Source: Deltaproteobacteria bacterium (GTDB taxonomy: Bacteria > Desulfobacterota > Desulfobacteria > Desulfobacterales > Desulfobacteraceae). Taken from it: 64,000 bases of DNA. Both the position numbers and the translations under genes were made by a program. Positions 17,909-25,727 of the stretch are shown one piece after another; the stretch's first letter is position 1; the number at the start of each line of letters is the position of its first letter. The notes under the pieces are model-generated. The model was given only the letters and a program-made list of their open reading frames with translations, did not search any database and was not told the DNA's origin. The stretch is taken from the NCBI GenBank assembly GCA_027858995.1, contig JAQIBP010000054.1, forward strand, positions 1 through 64,000, given 5' to 3'.

Positions 17909-18312
17909 ATGATCTTTATCTCCTCTTTTTCCACCAAAGGTTTTCCGGCAGGCTTTTTTTTGATTTTAAAGGATTTTATTTCCGGAATTTCTCCTGCCAG
18001 GGATATAATCAAATAATAGATTTCTGGATCATAGGCGAGTTTAATATCCTCTTTTGAAAGCCGTGCTGGTGTTTCGGGATGGCTGTGGTATACTGCAATG
18101 GCAACAAGATTTTCTATTCTCATATCTTTGATGGCAGCAAATTGTTCTTCAGGATCAAACGAGAAATGTTCATGACTTTGATCAATATTTTTTATGGCAT
18201 AGGCTTTTGTGACTATTCCATTTTTTCCTGCAAGGTATCCACAGGCTTCATTGGGCAGATCTTTTTGAGCTTGCAGAATGATCTGTTCACAGATATCTTT
18301 TGGAATTTTCAT
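17905..18312 (-). CDS. hcyD: JAMM/Mov34 metallopeptidase of the HcyD type
   Basis: A 135-residue zinc peptidase with the complete JAMM signature: Glu22, His76-S-His78 and Ser86-x2-Asp89 (YHSHPETPARLSKED). In Wolinella succinogenes, HcyD removes the C-terminal residue of the sulfur carrier HcyS; in Mycobacterium, Mec frees cysteine from CysO. Here it lies between the E1-like hcyF (TAATG overlap) and sir (ATGA overlap). It is therefore assigned to processing of the HcyS-like carrier at 20.5 kb. It is cytoplasmic with no signal peptide. Confidence 0.87.
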   Translation of the reverse strand: MKIPKDICEQIILQAQKDLPNEACGYLAGKNGIVTKAYAIKNIDQSHEHFSFDPEEQFAAIKDMRIENLVAIAVYHSHPETPARLSKEDIKLAYDPEIYYLIISLAGEIPEIKSFKIKKKPAGKPLVEKEEIKII

Positions 18313-19121
18313 TATTTTGTTCCTATTTTACAGGCTGCCTGTTCATAATCCATTAATTCGGTAATCACTGGTTTCTCACCACACACAGGGCATTCCGGGT
18401 TCTTTTTGATGGGAAGGTCTCTGAATTTTGATTCCAGGGCATCAAAAGTGAGCAGCCGGTTAGTAATAAGGTTTCCTTTTTCAAGGATAAATTTCATGGC
18501 CTCATTAGCCTGAAGGGTACCTATAACACCTGCAATAACGCCAATCACACCCGCCTGGGCACAGGACGGTACAACATCTAAAGGCGGAGGCTTATGGAAG
18601 ATACACCTGTAGCAGGTTGATTCACCTGGAACAACTGTAATGGTCTGGCCAAAGAATTGTAATATACCGGCATGGGAAAATGGTTTTTTAGAAAAGATAC
18701 AGGCGTCATTGACTAGAAATTTTGCAGGGAAATTATCAGTCCCGTCTATTATGAAATCGTACTCTTCAATTATCCTGGTGATATTTTGTGAGTTAAGCAT
18801 TTCTTCATAGGTAACGACATTTACATCCAGGTTCAGGTTATTAATTTTTCGTTTGGCAGATATGATCTTTGGTGTATTAATATCTTGGGTGGCATGGATT
18901 ACCTGTCTTTGAAGATTGCTAAGATCAACCACATCCCCGTCAGCAATCCCGATGGTTCCAACGCCTGCAGCAGCCAGATAAAGAAGAGCAGGAGATCCTA
19001 GCCCGCCGGCACCGATAACAAGCACCTTTGCCTTTGATATTTTCATCTGGCCTTCCACGCCTACATCTCGAAGTATAATATGCCTTGAGTACCTTTCCAA
19101 CTGATCGTCTGTATAATCCAT
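18312..19121 (-). CDS. hcyF: E1-like sulfur carrier adenylyltransferase (HesA/MoeB/ThiF family, HcyF role)
   Basis: A 269-residue ThiF-fold enzyme. The ATP site is VLVIGAGGLGSPALLYL (about 32-48) and the DGDVVDLSNLQRQ segment follows. Zinc-binding CxxC pairs are CYRC and CPVC. It should adenylate the C-terminal glycine of the HcyS-like protein so that sulfide can form a thiocarboxylate. It has no rhodanese domain, consistent with direct use of sulfide from Sir rather than persulfide. The neighbours metY, hcyD and sir support this specific role over MoeB or ThiF. Confidence 0.87.
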   Translation of the reverse strand: MDYTDDQLERYSRHIILRDVGVEGQMKISKAKVLVIGAGGLGSPALLYLAAAGVGTIGIADGDVVDLSNLQRQVIHATQDINTPKIISAKRKINNLNLDVNVVTYEEMLNSQNITRIIEEYDFIIDGTDNFPAKFLVNDACIFSKKPFSHAGILQFFGQTITVVPGESTCYRCIFHKPPPLDVVPSCAQAGVIGVIAGVIGTLQANEAMKFILEKGNLITNRLLTFDALESKFRDLPIKKNPECPVCGEKPVITELMDYEQAACKIGTK

Positions 19122-19181
19122 TATTTTGCTCCAGAAATTTTTAATTTATTGTTTCTATAATTTGAAAAAACTCATTGAATA

Positions 19182-20435
19182 CTACACCTTTGATATTGCC
19201 TGGTTAATATCATCCATTAAATCCTTGACATCTTCAATTCCAACAGACAACCTGACAAGTTTGTCCGTTACGCCCATCTCTTCTTTGTCGGTGCTTGTGA
19301 AATCTGAAAAAATAGTGGATGCCGGATGTATAATGAGGGATTTATTATCATTAATATTTGTGGCCCGCTTAATCAGGCAAAGTCTGTTAATAAAGTTAAA
19401 TGCTGCATCCCGGCTTTCAAGCTCGAATGAAATAACTCCACCTGATGCAAACTTTTTGCTTGAAACATTATTGAACTGGGTTTTCGCCAGATGATAAAAA
19501 CCGGATGATTCCAGTCCCGGATAATTGACTGAATTGATTTTAGGATTCTTTTCAAGACATTGGGCAATAAAGAGTGCATTGTCACAACTTTTTGAAATTC
19601 TCAAGGACAGGGTCTCCAGGCCAAGCGTTTGAAGGTAAGCAGTCTGGGGCGACATGCATGATCCAAAATTACGGTACACTTCTTTTCTAAGACGTCCAAG
19701 AAAGGCAAATTGGCCATGATTATGATATTTTTTTAAGGCTGGATTTTGGGTCCAGTCATAATTTCCAAGATCAATAATGACACCGCCCACACTTGTGGCA
19801 CCACCGGAAATGTATTTTGTAGTGGAATGAACAACAACATTGACTCCATGTTCCTTTGCATTAAACAGATAGGGTGTGGTAACGGTGTTGTCAACGACAA
19901 GAACCAGGTTATGCTTTTGTGCAATTTTTGAGATCAAGGAAAAATCAGACACATTCATCTGTGGATTGGTAATGGTTTCGCAAAAAACAACCCGGCTTCG
20001 TTCATCAATGGCATTTTCCAACTGAGTTTCATTGTTCACATCCACAAGCCTTGACTGGATGCCAAAGCCTTTGAAGGTTTCTTTAATCAGTGAAAGCGTA
20101 TTTCCAAACAGATATTTGGAAGCAATGATATTATCGCCTTTATTTAAAAGGGCTAAAAGTGCATTGGTTATGGCTGCCATGCCTGAAGAAAGCGCGATGC
20201 TGCCAAATCCATTTTCAAGCTGGGTCAGGGTCTGTTCAAATAATTCAACACTTGGGTTGGTGATTCTGGAATAGGCATGGGATGGTTTTCTATGTAGAAA
20301 AGCATCTTCCATATCCTGGGCACTTTCAAAGCCGAATGCCACACCAGCATAAACCGGGAAGCGAATACTGTTATGGATATCTTTTTGAAGGCCTCTGCCA
20401 TGCAGCGCCTTTGTTTCAAATTGTAAGTTTTCCAT
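19182..20435 (-). CDS. metY: O-acetylhomoserine sulfhydrylase (trans-sulfuration PLP enzyme)
   Basis: A 417-residue Cys/Met metabolism PLP enzyme. The Schiff-base lysine lies in VVHSTTKYISGGATSVGG, and the SSGMAAITNALLAL and NPAL segments are family-typical. The length fits MetY. In the protein-thiocarboxylate pathway MetY joins HcyS-COSH to O-acetylhomoserine to give homocysteine on the carrier. Its start is seven bases after the hcyS stop, and the GGAGGTGGA encoding the carrier's terminal glycines is the best available Shine-Dalgarno. Cystathionine gamma-synthase is the main alternative but fits the context less well. Confidence 0.88.
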   Translation of the reverse strand: MENLQFETKALHGRGLQKDIHNSIRFPVYAGVAFGFESAQDMEDAFLHRKPSHAYSRITNPSVELFEQTLTQLENGFGSIALSSGMAAITNALLALLNKGDNIIASKYLFGNTLSLIKETFKGFGIQSRLVDVNNETQLENAIDERSRVVFCETITNPQMNVSDFSLISKIAQKHNLVLVVDNTVTTPYLFNAKEHGVNVVVHSTTKYISGGATSVGGVIIDLGNYDWTQNPALKKYHNHGQFAFLGRLRKEVYRNFGSCMSPQTAYLQTLGLETLSLRISKSCDNALFIAQCLEKNPKINSVNYPGLESSGFYHLAKTQFNNVSSKKFASGGVISFELESRDAAFNFINRLCLIKRATNINDNKSLIIHPASTIFSDFTSTDKEEMGVTDKLVRLSVGIEDVKDLMDDINQAISKV

Positions 20436-20441
20436 ACTCGC

Positions 20442-20645
20442 TTATCCACCTCCCATGAAATATAAAAACTCCACCTGGTCTTTTTCCTGTAATTTTGTGA
20501 GATTAAATTTTTCCCGACTAAGAATCCTGCCGTTAATTTCTACAGAGACCATATCAGGCGATTCAACATTCTTTTGGTTTAACAATTCTACCACTGAGAT
20601 GTTTGCAGTTGTTTCTAACATTTTTCCATTAACCATAAGTTCCAT
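20442..20645 (-). CDS. hcyS: ThiS/MoaD-like sulfur carrier protein HcyS
   Basis: A 67-residue beta-grasp carrier. I chose ATG 20645 because it follows AAAGGAGAACCCC; an upstream in-frame ATG lacks such a site. The protein ends LYFMGGG, the ubiquitin-like diglycine tail on which a thiocarboxylate forms. The Wolinella HcyS precursor ends in an added alanine removed by HcyD; here the extra residue after GG is glycine. Position upstream of metY, hcyF, hcyD and sir makes homocysteine synthesis more likely than thiamine or molybdopterin synthesis. Confidence 0.87.
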   Translation of the reverse strand: MELMVNGKMLETTANISVVELLNQKNVESPDMVSVEINGRILSREKFNLTKLQEKDQVEFLYFMGGG

Positions 20646-20665
20646 GGGGTTCTCCTTTTGCATTA

Positions 20666-21115
20666 TTATATTTGAAAATCTAAAACAGTATTTTCTTTTA
20701 ACTCTTTTTGTTCTTTTAAAAATTCTTTGAAATTTTTATTGTCAATGATGTTTGAAATCGCTTTTTCAACATCTTTAAATACGGGTTTGAAAACACAAAA
20801 TGAAGAAAAATCACAGGAATCTTCATTATCTTTGTCGATACAGGAGATGGGAGAAACAGGGCCGTCTATATACCTTATAACGTCACCCATAGTTATTTTT
20901 TCAGGTCCTTTTTTTAAAAAATATCCACCTTTGGGGCCTTTTTTACTCATCACAAACCCGCCTTTTTTTAATAACAGCAAGACCTGCTCTAAAAATTTTT
21001 TAGGGATATCCTGGGCTTTGGAGATATCTTTTATGTGGTTTAATCTATCCGGGAAACTGTCTGATAGGTGTAGAATCACCTTTAAAGCATAGTCTGTTTT
21101 GTATGAGATCCGCAT
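20666..21115 (-). CDS. Rrf2 family transcriptional regulator of the sulfur cluster
   Basis: A 149-residue winged-helix regulator beginning MRISYKTDYALKVILHL. Cys92, Cys101 and Cys107 occupy the Fe-S ligand region of IscR-type Rrf2 proteins, although the spacing (x8, x5) differs from IscR. It could sense a cluster or, like CymR, respond to the cysteine synthetic state. It is the first gene of the hcy operon and has a palindromic operator overlapping its own promoter, which suggests autoregulation. NifU/NifS and CysE/CysK genes lie within 5 kb. Confidence 0.9.
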   Translation of the reverse strand: MRISYKTDYALKVILHLSDSFPDRLNHIKDISKAQDIPKKFLEQVLLLLKKGGFVMSKKGPKGGYFLKKGPEKITMGDVIRYIDGPVSPISCIDKDNEDSCDFSSFCVFKPVFKDVEKAISNIIDNKNFKEFLKEQKELKENTVLDFQI

Positions 21116-21141
21116 TTTCTCTCCAGATTCTATTTTGTTGT

Positions 21142-21191
21142 TAGTCTATTTAGTCTATCACAAAAGTAGACTATTGCTTTTTCGATGTCAA
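21142..21191 (-). promoter_or_regulatory. Promoter and operator of the rrf2-hcy operon
   Basis: On the minus strand, TTGACA (21186-21191) lies 17 bp from TACTTT (21163-21168). Over and just downstream of the -10 is an inverted repeat, TAGTCTA and TAGACTA (21151-21157 with 21167-21173), plus a further copy at 21142-21148. It sits directly before rrf2, as an autoregulatory operator would. Confidence 0.55.
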
Positions 21192-21287
21192 GAAAAATAT
21201 TTCCAATACAATATATTTATTTGTATTTTCTTTTTCCAGCCTTTGATGTCAGTGGGTTAGCACTTATAAATTAGTTCAAAAAACTAA

Positions 21288-21309
21288 AAGGGAATAAATT
21301 GTATCCCTT
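21288..21309 (+). promoter_or_regulatory. Hairpin abutting a Shine-Dalgarno
   Basis: AAGGGA (21288-21293) pairs with TCCCTT (21304-21309), extendable by three pairs with a bulge. The right arm touches the AGGAG that precedes ATG 21323, so folding could limit translation of the short reading frame. Confidence 0.35.
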
Positions 21310-21322
21310 AGGAGAGATAAAA

Positions 21323-21559
21323 ATGAGTTTAAAAGATGAATTTAAAAAAAATTATGATCATCAAATATTTACTCCAGTAAAAAGGTTATATTCAAACCAA
21401 AAAAATGCTGCGGCTGTTACCGCAGATTTTAAACTGTTTTTCAATCTTAATTTTATTCATTGCACTCAGATAAACTTATTATCTCAAATATCCCGTCAAT
21501 GTATATCTGTTGACAAGCCCCACAACGTGGTATATTATTATTCAATAAACAAACCTTAA
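21323..21559 (+). CDS. Possible leader peptide or small protein upstream of cysE operon
   Basis: ATG 21323 has a good ribosome site (AGGAGAGATAA) and opens a lysine-rich frame MSLKDEFKKNYDHQIF. After about 28 codons the frame runs through a strong hairpin and then through the promoter of the next operon, which a normal gene would not do. I see no domain. It may be a leader peptide, the 5' remnant of a lost gene, or noise. Confidence 0.3.
   Translation: MSLKDEFKKNYDHQIFTPVKRLYSNQKNAAAVTADFKLFFNLNFIHCTQINLLSQISRQCISVDKPHNVVYYYSINKP
21402..21430 (+). terminator. Intrinsic terminator or attenuator hairpin
   Basis: AAAATG-CTGCGG (from 21402) pairs with CCGCAG-ATTTT (21420-21430) across a CTGTTA loop, with one bulged base. 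A T-rich stretch follows. It lies inside the short frame starting at 21323 and upstream of the cysE promoter, so it probably ends transcripts entering from the divergent rrf2 side. Confidence 0.55.
21510..21538 (+). promoter_or_regulatory. Promoter of the two-CW HTH-cysE-cysK operon with palindrome in the spacer
   Basis: TTGACA (21510-21515), 17-bp spacer, TATTAT (21533-21538), 37 bp before the ATG. The spacer holds the perfect palindrome CCAC-AAC-GTGG (21520-21530). The same arrangement, with CCAC-N3-GTAG, is present in the nifU promoter, so a shared repressor is likely. Confidence 0.6.
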
Positions 21560-21574
21560 ACTTAAAGACATGAT

Positions 21575-21970
21575 ATGGAAAAAGCTCAATTTAAAGAGAT
21601 CAGAGCAAAGTTAGAAAAGACGCAAAAAGAGATAGCACAGCTTCTTGGAGTTTCCATCAAAGCAATCCACAGCTATGAACAGGGCTGGCGGAAAATTCCT
21701 CACCATGTTGAACGTCAACTGCTTTTTCTGGTCTTTAAGACAACCCATAAAAATGGGAAACCCCAGGATAAATGCTGGGATATTCTGGAATGTCCAGAAA
21801 AAGTGCTTAAGACATGCCCGGCATGGGAATTTGATGCCGGCGATCTCTGCTGGTTTATTAATGGTACAAAATGCAGTGGCAAAGCCCGGGCTTCCTGGGA
21901 AGACAAAATGGAAGAGTGCCAGAAGTGTAAAGTTTTTAAACGTTTTTTTGAAACTGAAAAAGGAATTTAG
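21575..21970 (+). CDS. XRE-type HTH regulator with C-terminal two-CW cysteine domain
   Basis: A 131-residue protein. Residues 3-55 form an XRE-like helix-turn-helix (KTQKEIAQLLGVSIKAIHSYE). Residues 66-121 form a two-CW domain with C67-W68, C73, C81-P82, C92-W93, C100, C115 and C118, the same pattern as in the 13.0 and 14.5 kb signalling proteins. It is the first gene of the cysE-cysK operon and has only a short gap before cysE. It probably regulates cysteine synthesis or nearby sulfur genes in response to thiol, metal or redox state; this is inference. Confidence 0.8.
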   Translation: MEKAQFKEIRAKLEKTQKEIAQLLGVSIKAIHSYEQGWRKIPHHVERQLLFLVFKTTHKNGKPQDKCWDILECPEKVLKTCPAWEFDAGDLCWFINGTKCSGKARASWEDKMEECQKCKVFKRFFETEKGI

Positions 21971-21974
21971 AAAA

Positions 21975-22976
21975 GTGGATGATTTTATTATAGACAGCCT
22001 ATGTCGCACTGAAAGAGATAATGCTTCTGACCATCGAAAAGCATTACCACAGGTCATCAATTCTATTCTTGAATCCATGGATGACAAACAATGCTTTGCA
22101 CACATTGGAGACGAACCCATACATTTTTCAACCTCCATAAAAAAGATGATTGATAAATTCAGAGAAATTCTCTTCCCGGGTTATTTTTCAGGAGAAAAAA
22201 TTGATGGGGCAAACCTTGTTTACAATATGGGACAGGCTGTTTCTCAGCTCTATGATATCCTGTCAGAACAGATTGTACATGTCCTGAGACATGACTGCCT
22301 GCGGTATGGTCAGGCGTGTCTGGAGTGTGAAAATACAGGCAATCAAATCGCTTTAAAAACAATTAAATCCATTCCAAAGCTTAGAATAACTCTTTCCAAA
22401 GATATCAAAAGTGCTTTAAAAGGTGATCCAGCTGCAAAAAGCCATGATGAGATAATTTTTTCATACCCTGGTCTTTATGCCATCACGGTTTACAGGATTG
22501 CCCATATCCTGTCCAACCTGAATGTCCCCCAGCTGCCAAGATTAATGACAGAACATGCCCACAGCCAGACTGGAATTGATATCCATCCAGGTGCAAAAAT
22601 CGGTGAACAATTTGTAATTGATCATGGCACCGGGATTGTTGTGGGTGAAACCAGTGTTATCGGTAATAATGTCAGAATATACCAGAATGTTACCATTGGT
22701 GCATTGTCACTGCCTCCGGACGCTGGTGTCAAGCTTCGTGGAGCCAAACGGCACCCCACCATTGAAGATGATGTCATAATATATTCCGGTGCCACTATCC
22801 TGGGAGGAAAAACCAATATTGGTACCAAATCTGTAATTGGAGGCAATGTCTGGCTCACAAGCTCTGTTCCAAAGGAGACTAAAGTATTTATTGAGTCCCC
22901 TCGTCTTATATACAAATATCAGGAAGATTCGGAACAAACAAACCAGGAGGAACTAAATCATGAATACCAAGTCTGA
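21975..22976 (+). CDS. cysE: Serine O-acetyltransferase
   Basis: A 333-residue enzyme of the EpsC/long SAT type that makes O-acetylserine from serine and acetyl-CoA. The N-terminal helical domain (about 1-190) precedes a left-handed beta-helix of hexapeptide repeats (DIHPGAKIGEQFVIDHGTGI and onward). I place the start at GTG 21975, just after the upstream stop, with AAAGGA before it; an in-frame reading to the left overlaps the HTH gene and is not credible. The end overlaps cysK by 17 bp, so the two are co-translated. Confidence 0.9.
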   Translation: MDDFIIDSLCRTERDNASDHRKALPQVINSILESMDDKQCFAHIGDEPIHFSTSIKKMIDKFREILFPGYFSGEKIDGANLVYNMGQAVSQLYDILSEQIVHVLRHDCLRYGQACLECENTGNQIALKTIKSIPKLRITLSKDIKSALKGDPAAKSHDEIIFSYPGLYAITVYRIAHILSNLNVPQLPRLMTEHAHSQTGIDIHPGAKIGEQFVIDHGTGIVVGETSVIGNNVRIYQNVTIGALSLPPDAGVKLRGAKRHPTIEDDVIIYSGATILGGKTNIGTKSVIGGNVWLTSSVPKETKVFIESPRLIYKYQEDSEQTNQEELNHEYQV

Positions 22977-23886
22977 TATTACAAAAACATGCGGCAGCAC
23001 CCCTTTAATCTATCTTGAAACTGCCAGCAGGCAGACAGGGGCAAAAATATATGGAAAACCTGAATTTTTCAATCCAGCTTCAAGTGTAAAAGACCGAATA
23101 GGCCTTTCCATGATTGAAGATGCATTCAAAACAGGAAAAATCGATCAGGATTCCACCATTGTTGAACCTACAAGCGGCAATACAGGGATTGCACTGGCTT
23201 TTGTCGCCAAAGTTAAAAGATTGAAACTAATACTCACCATGCCAGAAACAATGAGTCTTGAAAGACGGCAGCTTTTAAAACATCTTGGAGCAACCCTTAT
23301 TCTAACTCCGGGTCCAAAAGGCATGAAGGGTGCTATTGAAGAGGCCAAAAAAATTGTTCAAGAGACTTCCAATGCTTTTATGCCGGATCAGTTTTCCAAC
23401 CCTGCCAATCCTGAGATCCATAGAAAAACCACTGCGCCTGAAATATGGAATGATACAGATGGTAAAATTGATATTTTTGTTGCAGGAGTGGGAACAGGCG
23501 GAACCATTACCGGAGTCAGTGAAGTATTAAAAGAGAAAAATCCAGAAATGAAATCCATCGCCATAGAACCTGCTGCATCAGCAGTTATCTCGGGCAAAGC
23601 ACCTGGTCCTCATAAAATTCAAGGTATCGGGGCTGGTTTTATCCCTGAGAACCTGAATGTGGATATTATTGATGAAGTTATCCTTGTTGAAAATGAAGAA
23701 GCACTACAGGGTGCAAAAGACCTTGCACTTGATGAAGGTATCCTTTGCGGTATTTCATCCGGAGCAGCCTTTCACGGGGCAAAAATTATTGCATCCCGGC
23801 CGGATAATATAGACAAAACCATTGTCTTTATTATACCGGACACAGGAGAACGCTATTTAAGTACTGATCTTTTTAAGGACTCCTAA
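22960..23886 (+). CDS. cysK: Cysteine synthase A (O-acetylserine sulfhydrylase)
   Basis: A 308-residue PLP enzyme with the Schiff-base lysine in NPASSVKDRIG, the TSGNTGIALA loop binding O-acetylserine carboxylate, and GTGGTITGVSE binding PLP phosphate. It makes cysteine from O-acetylserine and sulfide. It overlaps cysE and is preceded by AGGAGG. It converges on nifS with a 54-bp gap. Sulfide could come from the Sir encoded 5 kb away or from dissimilatory sulfate reduction. Confidence 0.96.
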   Translation: MNTKSDITKTCGSTPLIYLETASRQTGAKIYGKPEFFNPASSVKDRIGLSMIEDAFKTGKIDQDSTIVEPTSGNTGIALAFVAKVKRLKLILTMPETMSLERRQLLKHLGATLILTPGPKGMKGAIEEAKKIVQETSNAFMPDQFSNPANPEIHRKTTAPEIWNDTDGKIDIFVAGVGTGGTITGVSEVLKEKNPEMKSIAIEPAASAVISGKAPGPHKIQGIGAGFIPENLNVDIIDEVILVENEEALQGAKDLALDEGILCGISSGAAFHGAKIIASRPDNIDKTIVFIIPDTGERYLSTDLFKDS

Positions 23887-23940
23887 AGCCCCGAACCAAA
23901 GAGTTCTTTATAATTGACAGTTGGATATTTTATTGGTTTA

Positions 23941-25113
23941 TCATACCATTTTGCCATTTTTCCAGAAGGGTGACATATCTCTTAATTGCTGAATAACAGG
24001 GACAAGAGAAGCAACTATTATATCCATCTCCGCTTTTGTATTATAGTGGGAGAGGGAAAATCGAATGGAACCATGGGCAGATTTAAAAGGTACTTTCATT
24101 GCCATGAGCACATGGGAGGGCTCAAGAGAGCCTGATGTACAGGCAGAGCCGGAGGAGGCACAGATCCCATCACGATCCAGCATGAGAAGTATGGATTCTC
24201 CTTCAACTGCATCAAAACCTATGGATAAGGTGTTGGGAAGTCTCTGGTCAAGATCTCCATTTACAGAAGAACTCTCTATTTTTTCAAGGAGTCGGGTCTG
24301 GAGATAATCTCTAAGTTCCCTGACATTGGTATTCATGACAGACAGATTTTCTCTGGCAAGCTCACACGCTTTTCCCAATCCAATAATAGATGCAGTGTTT
24401 TCCGTTCCTCCACGTCGTCCTTGTTCCTGGTGTCCTCCAATGAGAAGAGGTGAAAACTTAAAACCCTTTTTCACATATAACGCAGCAACCCCTTTGGGAG
24501 CATGGATTTTATGCCCTGAAAGCGAAAGCATATCCACACCGGCCTTTTTTACATCAATGGGGATTTTACCAGCTGCCTGGACAGCATCTGTATGGAACAC
24601 AATACCTTTTTCATTTACTTTTTTTGCAATCTTCTCAATGGGAAACAAAACACCTGTCTCATTATTTGCCCACATCAATGAGACAACTGCGGTGTTGTCA
24701 GACATATTTTTGTCCAATATATCAAGGTCTAAAAGGCCTTTTTCATCCACTGGAACATATGTGACCTCATAACCTCTGTTTTTTTGTAAATATTCATAAA
24801 ATTTATTAATACCGGGATGCTCAACATTGGAGGTAATAATATGTTTTTTGTCAGGAAAAGCATTTATGGCAGAATAGATTGCTGCATTATCACTTTCCGT
24901 GCCGCAGCTTGTGAAAATTATCTCTTCTGGATCTGCATTAATCAAATCTGCAACTCTCTGCCTTGCCTGTATCAGTTTTTTTGCCACCTTGTCTCCAAAG
25001 GTATGCATTGAAGACGGATTGCCATACAGCTCTCCAAAATAGGGCAGCATCTCCTGAATAACTTCATCAGCAGTTTTTGTTGTTGCATTATTATCAGTAT
25101 ATACAATTTTCAT
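23941..25113 (-). CDS. nifS: Cysteine desulfurase (NifS/IscS family)
   Basis: A 390-residue PLP enzyme that takes sulfur from cysteine for Fe-S assembly. The PLP lysine is in LSGHKIHAPKG, and the catalytic Cys is in SSGSACTSGSLEPSHVL. The start at 25113 follows AGGATAAT and gives the family-standard MKIVYTDNNATT; a longer start would overlap nifU without a ribosome site. It is 10 bp after nifU on the same strand. Confidence 0.95.
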   Translation of the reverse strand: MKIVYTDNNATTKTADEVIQEMLPYFGELYGNPSSMHTFGDKVAKKLIQARQRVADLINADPEEIIFTSCGTESDNAAIYSAINAFPDKKHIITSNVEHPGINKFYEYLQKNRGYEVTYVPVDEKGLLDLDILDKNMSDNTAVVSLMWANNETGVLFPIEKIAKKVNEKGIVFHTDAVQAAGKIPIDVKKAGVDMLSLSGHKIHAPKGVAALYVKKGFKFSPLLIGGHQEQGRRGGTENTASIIGLGKACELARENLSVMNTNVRELRDYLQTRLLEKIESSSVNGDLDQRLPNTLSIGFDAVEGESILLMLDRDGICASSGSACTSGSLEPSHVLMAMKVPFKSAHGSIRFSLSHYNTKAEMDIIVASLVPVIQQLRDMSPFWKNGKMV

Positions 25114-25123
25114 TTTGTTTAAA

Positions 25124-25687
25124 TTATCCTTTGCTGTGAACAGATTCAATGATTTCTTCAATTCTCTCCAGGCACTGGCCGCATCCGCCGCCGGCTTTAA
25201 GGTAATCGGTCACAATTTCAGTTGTTTTAATCCCATTGGCTTTTACCACATCAATAATTTCAAGATCTGTCACTTCAAAACATTCGCAGACTATCTCCCC
25301 TGGTTTTGCCATAATCTGGACACCTCTGTAGTCTGCAATGGCTTTTTTCAAAGCAGCCTGCCCCATTACTGAACAATGCATTTTCTCCTTTGGAAGCCCG
25401 TCAAGGTAATCTGAAATATCATCATTGGTCAGTTTTGCAGCAGCATCGAGAGTCATACCTTTGACTATCTCGGTGAGAGCTGAAGAGGAAGCCACAGCAC
25501 TTGCACATCCAAAGGTCATAAAGGATGCATCAACAATTCTTTCATTTTCATTAACCTTTAAAAAGAGTTTCAACGCATCTCCGCAGTTTAAAGAGCCTGC
25601 CTCGCCGACACCGTTGGCGCCTTCCAGTTCACCCACATTCCTGGGTTTTAAAAAATGATCTTTAACTTTATCTGTATAATCCCACAT
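25124..25687 (-). CDS. nifU: NifU-like Fe-S scaffold (IscU domain plus BFD-like [2Fe-2S] domain)
   Basis: A 187-residue protein. Residues 1-125 are an IscU scaffold with its three cysteines in NCGDAL, FGCASA and MHCSVMG. Residues 133-185 are a BFD-like [2Fe-2S] domain with CECFEVT and GGGCGQC. It lacks the third Nfu domain of full NifU, as in many anaerobes. It works with NifS encoded next to it to build Fe-S clusters. The start is preceded by AAAGGAGAA, and its promoter contains a palindrome shared with the cysE operon. Confidence 0.95.
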   Translation of the reverse strand: MWDYTDKVKDHFLKPRNVGELEGANGVGEAGSLNCGDALKLFLKVNENERIVDASFMTFGCASAVASSSALTEIVKGMTLDAAAKLTNDDISDYLDGLPKEKMHCSVMGQAALKKAIADYRGVQIMAKPGEIVCECFEVTDLEIIDVVKANGIKTTEIVTDYLKAGGGCGQCLERIEEIIESVHSKG

Positions 25688-25727
25688 AATTATTCTCCTT
25701 TTAAGTCAAAATAGAAACTTTAATTTT

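Noticed and set aside
21645..21974. Long in-frame extension of cysE to the left
   Set aside because: It is a shadow of the two-CW HTH gene in another frame. GTG 21975 lies just after that gene's stop.
25114..25161. Longer start for nifS inside nifU
   Set aside because: No ribosome site, and the family begins at MKIVYTDNN (25113), which has AGGATAAT upstream.
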